Assembly: GCA_029204225.1 (NCBI GenBank)
Contig: CM055096.1
Location: forward strand, 46,755,079-46,819,078
DNA length: 64,000 bases
Direction of reading: 5' to 3'
Source: Diphasiastrum complanatum
Lineage: Eukaryota; Streptophyta; Lycopodiopsida; Lycopodiales; Lycopodiaceae
In this document: positions 54,914-64,000 of the stretch, in pieces
Layout: each line of letters begins with the position of its first letter
Numbering within the stretch: position 1 is the first letter of the stretch
The notes under the pieces: model-generated
What the model was told of the DNA's origin: nothing
Databases searched by the model: none
The model's input: only the letters and a program-made list of their open reading frames with translations
Made by a program: the position numbers and the translations under genes

Positions 54914-54925
54914 GCTCTGATACCA
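54914..54925 (-). promoter_or_regulatory. copia F primer-binding site
   Basis: On the - strand, TGGTATCAGAGC directly follows the LTR end CCTACA. Confidence 0.88.
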
Positions 54926-55422
54926 TGTAGGAAATCGGTAGAAAGCATAGTGAGCAATGAAAGCAGTGCAGGTGGTGATGGATCGGAAGTGCGACAGTTA
55001 CCAGCAAGAGAATTCAAGATGAATCACAAACTACAATGCGCAAAATAGAACAGAATAGTAGTGGAATGATTAACTCGGATTGATATCAGAAACGTAAATA
55101 CAATGCATGAAGCTGGGCACAAATCAGTAGATGCAAAAACAGCTTCAGTTGTGTTAGTTGATCTCCTGGAAAACCGAAATTGAACTTGACTATATTTACA
55201 ACATAACGCCTGCAGGATGATAACCTGATCAGTGCGTTGACTCCAATGCAGATCTTCCTTGATGATTGAAAGTCAGATGATCAGTACATTGAAAATTGAC
55301 ATTTAATCTACTTAATTAACTACATCCATCCTGCAGTAGGTAGCCATTATTTTACAATGAATGTATGTACAGGAGTTGGTGGACTGTAAGTGTCGCAACA
55401 CGAGACATAATTTTGATAGTAT
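54926..55422 (-). repeat. copia F 5' LTR, truncated
   Basis: Matches 52,741-53,200 closely (for example GATGGATCGGAAGTGCGACAG against GATGGATTGGAAGTGCAATGAG). It is cut at about 55,422, where copia H RT sequence starts on the + strand. About 497 of 750 bp remain. Confidence 0.75.
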
Positions 55423-56238
55423 CAAAAAATAATCTAGATATGCTCTTTCTATGCTTTCATATGGAAAATTTCAAGATCATTGATACTCCCATGGAGCATG
55501 TTGTAAAAGATCTTATGAAAGGGGATGAAAGATCCTTCGAGGACATCACACTTTATAGGAGTCTTATTGGCTCCCTCATATGGCTGACAATTACTAGGCC
55601 GGATTTGAGCATTAGTGTGCATAAATTGAGTCAATTCATGCAAGATCCAAAGATTTGTCATCGAAAATCAGCCAAAAGGATCTTGAGAAATATATATTCC
55701 ACACTTGATTACGGATTATTCTATAGAAGTGACAATCTATCAATGGTTGACTACTTGAATTCAGACTTTGCAAGTGACAAGGTGGATAGAAAGTCCACTA
55801 GTGCTTTTACTATCTTTATTGGAGGCAATCTTGTGTCTTAGTTATCCAAGAAACAAAACACTAGGTCTCTATCTACATGTGAAGTCGAGTACAAGGCCAT
55901 TACAACCACTACTAAAGAGGTTTTATGGATCAAAAGATTACTTATGGAGCTCAAGTGCATCAGGGATGGAGATTTACCTATCATCAAGTGTGACAACATC
56001 TCAGCTCAAGCTCTTGCTAAGAATCATATATTCAATGCAAGAAGCAAACATATTGAGATTGCACACCACTTTGTAAGGGAAAAGATCATTGGAGGAGAAA
56101 TTAACTTGGAGCATATTGGATCTTGATCATGTATTGCCGATCTCCTCACCAAACCATTGCTCGCCTTCACCAAGTTTAGATGTAATCTTGGCTTGAATCC
56201 AAGATCTATGTTAAAGTAGATAGATATCTTTTAAGGAG
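55423..56238 (+). pseudogene. copia H RT C-terminus and RNase H
   Basis: The + strand frame begins inside RT (FHMENFKIIDTPMEH). It continues with YRSLIGSLIWLTITRPDLSI, then RNase H (VDYLNSDFASDKVDRKSTSA, CEVEYKAITTTTKEVLWIKR, SKHIEIAHHFVREKIIGGEI). It ends with LLTKPLL-type text near 56,150. A TAG at 55,839-55,841 falls where a Trp is usual (VS-W-LSKKQ). A further shift near 55,870 and a TGA near 56,124 confirm decay. The purine tract AAGGAG precedes the LTR at 56,239. Confidence 0.85.
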
Positions 56239-56850
56239 TGTGAAATTGTAAAATTCATCTATCTAAGGTTTGGGGGTGGGTCTATTAAAATCACTCATTG
56301 TAAGTGAATTAGCTCGTGATAGTGCAGACTACTTACACTTGGCTTGATGGTAGAGGTCTAGTGACATGGCATCTCTTGATTTCATTTGTCAATTTGGACC
56401 AATCATATTGTAAGATGCACCAAAATGGTCCAATCATTGTAAGAGGTGGCATATAGGTGGTCCAATCAAAGTAAGGGGTGATGTTAGAGAGGTCCAATCA
56501 TTGTCCACCATTTCCACTCTTGATGGATCTCTAGCTACTACGAGTGAGAGTGAGAGTGAGAGTGAGTCCACATTTAGCCTTTTTGAAGTGAGATTTGGAT
56601 GTAGCATGCTCCAACACTTTTAAAAAAAATCACATTCTCTCTCTACTCGAGAGCTTGATGTCACATTCTCTCTCTACTAGATTGCAAGCCAAATTTATAT
56701 TTAGTTTTTTTTCATCCAACGTTGTCTCTCATCATGTGTGATGAATAGTTTGTGATAGATGCAGAGGACTAGATGCTTTCAAAAAGGTGGGCTTCAAGGC
56801 AAGTCACTCCACATGTGACACAAATTTATCATCTCGTCACTTATTGAGGC
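56239..56850 (+). repeat. copia H 3' LTR (right end uncertain)
   Basis: Begins TGTGAAATTG after a short purine tract. There is no second copy in the window to fix the end, which I place before the GA run. It contains a (GTGAGA)n stretch near 56,540-56,565. Confidence 0.55.
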
Positions 56851-56851
56851 A

Positions 56852-56855
<4 letters not shown>

Positions 56856-56933
<78 letters not shown>
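56856..56933. repeat. (GA)n microsatellite
   Basis: A 78-bp pure GA run. The Arg-Glu and Leu-Ser frames over it are artefacts. Confidence 0.95.
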
Positions 56934-56936
<3 letters not shown>

Positions 56937-58200
56937 CATCGTTGCTTCACAAACTTTAGAAAAGCATGTCACTGAGTACCACGTCACATACTCATTCAAC
57001 ACATGAGAGATCTTGGCTTCTCCACGAACAATGCTAATTGCTACGACAGTCTGAGAGAAGTGTGGGATGAGAACACTCATTCATATATCTGATAAGAAAT
57101 AGAAAGCTCTTCAACAAAAGGCTAGGCCTAAAAGGCACACAAATATTCATGAGTGATGATCTCACCTTCATACAAGTAGAGGAAAAGAAAAAGGCCTATC
57201 AAGAGGCAACAGACATGGGGATATGGGTAATCTTTGGCCCTGGCTCACAGGCAGGGTCCTTCATAGTCATGCTTCATACTCATGATCTGGATAGGTATGG
57301 TGAATCTGTTTTAGCAACACACACGAGTTTTGTTGTTGGCTGCATCTCTTGGCTACATATTGGTTTTTTTTCCACGGGATCATTCCTGTGGTTTCTCCAA
57401 CTGCTTGGAGGATTTTTGTAATCTCTTTTGTGTTTGTGTTCTCATACCTACAAGCCTGTGGAGGCACTTTTCGCAAATGTATTTGTGTACAAGCAGTTAC
57501 AATCTTTTGTTTGTATCCTAATGTTGTTGTTCCTTTGATGCTCTGCTATTTGAGATGGTAGCGTTCTCATAATTAGCTTCCTATTTTTGGTACCCTCGTT
57601 GATCTGTAAATGCCTAGTCTTCAAAGTTTCAATTATGATGGAAAAATCACCTCAAATTAGTATCACTGCCTTTGTAGTCTAGCTTTTTTATTCAAGAAGG
57701 ATGTTTCAGGCTCACATTCTTGTGAATTTACTGAAATACATAGACATTACATACAATAATGTAGAGTCACTACCAAAAACCAGGGCAAAAAAATTTGTTG
57801 AATTATTGACCGAGGATTAGTTGAAGGTATTCAACTCTACGTTACAGCTCTTATCATTTTTTTGTTGACACCCTCATGTTTTTCGTTACCTTCTCCGGCT
57901 AGTATCTGATCATCCGCGGCGGCTTGCCATTGCAATTGTCCAACCGCCATAGCTGCCCATGCACAGCCTCTTGCAGGATCCTTTGCGAGCTTTCCGTCTT
58001 CGATGTCTGTCATCAGTCTATGAATGGACTCATCACTTAGCTAAGGCAGGGCCCTTGTGGCTTGCCATTAGCTCTAGTCAGATATGGGAGCATCCATTTT
58101 CATAAAGACCTCTGATGCATAGAGATCTGAGGCCTCAGGGCATAGCAATGCCATGGGGTCTAAACATTTCTCAATGAGGATAGGTTTTGGAACTACAATG
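56934..58200. other. Unassigned; possible LINE 5' region
   Basis: The frame at 57,149-57,421 (MSDDLTFIQVEEKKKAYQEA and a hydrophobic C-terminal half) matches nothing I know. Text from about 57,840 onward may be LINE leader or ORF1 remnant on the + strand. No firm call. Confidence 0.35.
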
Positions 58201-59156
58201 TCATCCATTACTCATCCACAACAAGAAACCTACAAGACTATGTAGTGGACAGTGACATCATGTTCTTCACGGAGACTCATAAGCATCAAATCGAATGCCC
58301 ACCTACTTTTCCAGGTTTTCCATCAATCTCCCGAGAGGAGACGAGCTCATAATGGTAGAGGATCAGGTGGTGGAGCTCGTCTTTTCAGGGATTCCTTACA
58401 ACCTACACTATTACTGATAGACAAACATAGCTTCATGATAATTTTAAGGATCCCCTATGTGTACTCCTGTGCTAGATATGGACAATCTTGGACTTTATTG
58501 ATCCTTGAGAACAGAGAGGGCCTAGTCACAAGCCATGGTAAATACTTACGAAAGCAGGTAGGCACATGTGTTAGCTATTGGCAATGGATTGTTCAAGCGG
58601 CCTCTATTGGGCGACTTTAAATGTCATCACCATAGTGGAGGACACAACGTGGTTGATCAGTTCATGGGGTCACTGACCTTTATTCCTCATTTCTCAAACT
58701 TTGTCATCCCTCCTTTCACTCTATTGAAACGCACCTTTTGGACCTTTCGAATATGGAGTCTGGATGTTCGTTCCACATATACCTGCTTATACAAGGACTC
58801 ACTCTCTTCCCACTCATTCACGTCCCTGTCAGCAGCCCACCCAAAACTCAACCCACTTTTTCCCACCACATCCCTTCACACGGCTCCATCCATTCCCTTT
58901 TCATTGGAATCCTTTCATCATTTGGGGGCCAAGGACCTGAATTCCCCAGAATTACCTGGTATAATTAATGCTACAATCTACGTCCTTGTGTTGCAACCCC
59001 GACATACATCATCCCCTCTTTTGAAATATCTCTGAAAAAGATATCGTTCTACTTGTCATAAGAAACTAGTCGCCAGGGAACACTCTGACAACAACAGACT
59101 TCTTGACCTTTGGTTTAGTTCATCTTGGACTTCTTTTGGCATGAATTTCTTCCACG

Positions 59157-59445
59157 TAAACCCCCCCCCAATCTCTACACACTTGGACCCAATACGCTAC
59201 CTCTCTTCACAAGCCCATCACTACATTGCCTAGATCTGTTGACTCCAATAAGTTCATGCCCCAAATGGTTTGAGATGCCATTCGTGAATTAAAGCACGAC
59301 CCCCCCCTCCCCACAATCTCTACACACTTGGACCCAATACGCTACCTCTCTTCACAAGCCCATCACTACATTGCCTAGACCTGTTGACTTCAATAAGTTC
59401 ATGCCCCAGATGGTTTGAGATGCCATTCGTGAATTAAAGCACGAT
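59157..59445. repeat. 145-bp tandem duplication in the LINE
   Basis: Two adjacent copies offset by 145 bp (AATCTCTACACACTTGG... at 59,171 and 59,316), each led by a C-run. They differ by only a few bases. The C-runs at the unit edges may have driven slippage. Confidence 0.92.
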
Positions 59446-59934
59446 AAAGTAGAGTTATAAGTGACCTAGAGTCAATAACCCATGCTACAGGCATAGCCTC
59501 ACCTACTATTGCCAATATCCTTAACTTTGATGTCAAATCAAGCTTTCCTTCCTCGTGGTTACCTATTAAACATCCAATGCACGACTCAGCAGCACGAGGC
59601 AGGTGACTCCATGAAATAAGAGAGTTGTCATACTATCATAATCAAGCATGTTATGAACAACGAGGTAGAGACCAAGGGATAGCGTGACCTAGGAAAGGCA
59701 GGATTCAGACAACAACATTCCACATCCGACCATATCCTTCCCCTCAGAGTTATCATAGAGAAGCCAGATCCAGGAAAGAGACTATAATGTTGCTTTGTTG
59801 ACTTCAATTAGGCCTTTGATTCACTGCCGAGACACCTCATCCAGAGATCAAGAGACCTCTTTTTCATTAGACTCGGTACTCGCAGCTATGGCATTGTATG
59901 AGCGTGTTCTCAATGTTTCAAATCAGGGTTTGGC

Positions 59935-60113
59935 ATGTCTGAGATGGTTTCTAGCACCGCCGCGGTGAAGCAGGGTTGTTCTTTCTCCTCTGCTCTCTTT
60001 GGTCTATATATTGATGACTTAAAATTCCTCATCTCCCAAGATGGGGACCAAAGCAGTCCGTTGGGTGTTGTGTTGGTCTCCATCCTACTTTATGCAGATG
60101 ACATGGTTCTGAT
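59935..60113 (+). pseudogene. LINE reverse transcriptase, active-site segment
   Basis: The frame SEMVSSTAAVKQGCSFSSAL...FGLYIDDLKF...VLVSILLYADDMVLI contains the L1-type RT motifs Q-G-C-P-L-S-P-x-L-F (here QGCSFSSALF) and Y-A-D-D. It is the best-preserved part of the LINE. Immediately after VLI the frame enters the inserted MITE at 60,114. Confidence 0.88.
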
Positions 60114-60350
60114 CAAAGTTCCCCACGGCACAGGTGCCATGGGGTCTGAGTGCCGTGACAAGTGCCGTACCACGGCACGTGCCGTAGTACGGCACCTGGT
60201 TTTTTTTTTTTAGTTTTTAAACCAAAAAATGACTTAAAAAAAAAAAAAAACCAGGTGCCGTGGGTGCTGTGGAACTGAAGTTCCACGGCACCTACGGAAC
60301 CCGTGCCGTACCAGGTGCCGTGGTACGGCACTTGGAACTTTGGTTCTGAT
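60106..60350. mobile_element. hAT-type MITE (229 bp) with 8-bp target duplication
   Basis: The element at 60,114-60,342 has perfect 9-bp terminal inverted repeats CAAAGTTCC / GGAACTTTG. It is flanked by the 8-bp direct repeat GTTCTGAT (60,106-60,113 and 60,343-60,350). The inside is packed with GTGCCGT and its complement, including the near-palindrome GTGCCGTGGTACGGCAC, and has a T-run/A-run core. The 8-bp duplication and CA...TG ends fit the hAT superfamily. LINE RT sequence continues on both sides. Confidence 0.88.
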
Positions 60351-60480
60351 TTGCCCTTTTGATAGAAGGCTTAAAAAGACACATTGATACATTGTATTCA
60401 TTATGCAAGTCTTGGAATTTAGAGGTCAATATCACAAATCTCAATTTTAATGTCAAATTTTTCCAAAATCAAACCCCCCT

Positions 60481-61605
<1,125 letters not shown>

Positions 61606-62335
61606 TCATCTTAGCATGTCAGTTCCAGAGTTTAAGTCAAGCTGCCCACCCTCCTGCATATTCATGGTACTCATGCTCTCAATATGGTGGATCACCAGAT
61701 CACCATCTTCATCATTGTCATCTTTCTCTTTCCAAAAGGCTTCTGAGTTGGCATTGCCATTATTTGCCCTATCTGGACTTCCCCAGCCAAAAAAATTTGC
61801 TTCTTCATAAGCCCCCCCCTGCTGCTGAAAACTTGCTGTAGTTGATTGCTCCTGGGCCTTCAATTGGGAGCTCAATTCTGCTTGTAGGGCGTCAGCTCTT
61901 GCTTGGGCTTCTAACCTAGCAGCTTCAGCTCTTGCCTGTGCTTCTGCCCGGGCCTGGGCTTCAGCACGAGCTTTCTCTGCCTGAGCAATAGCTTCTTTGA
62001 TCCTTGCGTCTGCAGCTTCTCTTTCAGCCTTGTCCTTGGCTTCAATCTGTGCTTTCAAATCTATCATCTTCTGTTTTTCCTCTTGTAGAAGAAAGGTCTC
62101 CAGACAGTATCTTTCTTCTCCTCGAAGTTCTCCTTCTTGCCTCCTCCTAACCATTGAATTATATGTTGCTACCTGCTTCTCGAACGAAGCCAAGAAATTT
62201 CGAGCCTTGTACGAAATTGCCTCATTCCATGCTTGAAATCGTGATGGTGGCATACGTGATGCTGACTGTGGTGCCTCGATGATGTCATCAATTTCATCGG
62301 CATCATACTCAGAAAGAATGTGATAAGGTAACAGT
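61606..62335 (-). CDS. Terminal exon of a GLTSCR1-domain (BRIP-like) protein
   Basis: The most convincing host gene segment. On the - strand a splice acceptor (CTACCTGATTGCAG) at 62,336 precedes an open 730-bp exon. It starts LLPYHILSEYDADEIDDIIE, then RFQAWNEAISYKARNFLASF and EKQVATYNSMVRR. A long E/A/R/Q-rich coiled coil follows (about exon residues 75-165). The acidic C-terminus ends DLNSGTDMLR before TGA. The LLPYH opening, FEKQV segment and EEKQKMIDLKAQIE coil resemble plant GLTSCR1-domain proteins (Arabidopsis BRIP1/BRIP2), subunits of a BRAHMA-type SWI/SNF remodelling complex. That identity is from memory of the family, not a search. Upstream exons lie outside the window or in unrecognised intron DNA. 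Confidence 0.65.

Positions 62336-64000
<1,665 letters not shown>

Larger units (their letters stand above)
53491..54925 (-). mobile_element. copia F internal region, deleted
   Basis: The order on the - strand is PBS, gag N-terminus, then directly the C-terminal half of RT and RNase H. A large internal deletion removes the gag C-terminus, protease, integrase and most of RT. The RT active-site region reads YVYDMLLF in place of YVDDMLLF near 54,375. Further RT text reads IFISQQRYLTNVL across frames. The decayed RNase H reads ATKHLSICYEGN and SVGLSSKNRNTY. Confidence 0.75.
58201..60480 (+). mobile_element. Decayed L1-type LINE, ORF2
   Basis: A + strand non-LTR element. The endonuclease-like part (about 58,220-59,035) shows QETYKTM, GSGGGARLFRDSLQP and GDFKCHHHSGG (the G-D-F-N-type motif). 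RT (about 59,660-60,115) shows AGFRQQHSTSDHILPL, YCCFVDFNXAFDS, KQGCSFSSALFGLYIDDL and the catalytic LLYADDMVLI. RT resumes at 60,351 after a MITE (RRLKRHIDTLYSLCKSWNLE). The whole is full of stops and frameshifts and no poly-A tail was placed. Confidence 0.8.

Noticed and set aside
57149-57421. Membrane protein gene
   Set aside because: There is a hydrophobic stretch but no family motif, and it lies upstream of a decayed LINE. It is too weak to call.
61606-62335. Clathrin light chain
   Set aside because: The coiled coil suggested it at first, but the expected WR-x-W-type motif is missing, and the LLPYH and FEKQV segments fit a GLTSCR1-domain protein better.

Overview
The window is a piece of a large, repeat-rich land-plant nuclear genome. 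The evidence is AT-rich, intron-bearing DNA, nested Ty1/copia and Ty3/gypsy LTR retrotransposons with plant-type primer-binding sites (the TGGTATCAGAGC type and TGGCGCCG...), hAT/DUF659 transposase relics, an L1-type LINE, long GA/CT microsatellites, and one exon resembling a plant SWI/SNF-associated (GLTSCR1/BRIP-like) protein. There are no operons, CRISPR arrays or other prokaryotic features. The species cannot be placed from sequence alone.

Layout. 1-13,055: two + strand copies (A1, A2) and one - strand copy (B) of a rearranged copia family. A complete chromodomain Ty3/gypsy element (chromovirus 1, 6,307-12,729) sits inside the LTR of A2 with a 5-bp target duplication, ATAGG. 13,190-15,700: a BED-finger/DUF659 hAT relic (hAT1), with GGTTCGAACC-rich arrays and CT tracts. 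15,700-18,800: small copia relics, a tRNA-like SINE head and plain DNA. 18,809-22,388: an LTR, leader and gag start of another element with a 1.27-kb tandem duplication that doubles its primer-binding site. 22,388-29,550: a second hAT/DUF659 gene (hAT2, - strand) split by chromovirus 2 (22,909-29,087, duplication CGAGT). 30-36 kb: mostly plain DNA, with a copia LTR relic, one candidate host terminal exon (32,736), an unidentified open frame (34,527) and an imperfect repeat array (35.1-35.8 kb).

36-52.6 kb: a pile of broken elements. Four fragments of one Athila/Tat-like gypsy group lie in both orientations. Copia elements C and D lie on the - strand, with a solo-LTR-like insertion in the integrase/RT region of C. 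A relic of an uncharacterised intron-containing gene lies at 46.4-47.6 kb. 52.7-56.9 kb: copia F (-) and copia H (+). 57-60.5 kb: a decayed LINE interrupted by a 229-bp hAT-type MITE with a perfect 8-bp target duplication. 61.6-64 kb: the terminal coding exon and part of an intron of the one convincing host gene, read on the - strand.

Every retroelement here carries stops, frameshifts or deletions, so none looks able to move on its own. The main value of the window is its readable insertion history, plus a few unusual structures: a recurrent protein module in copia A/B, alternating complementary motifs in the Athila-like leader, and the unnamed gene family relic.
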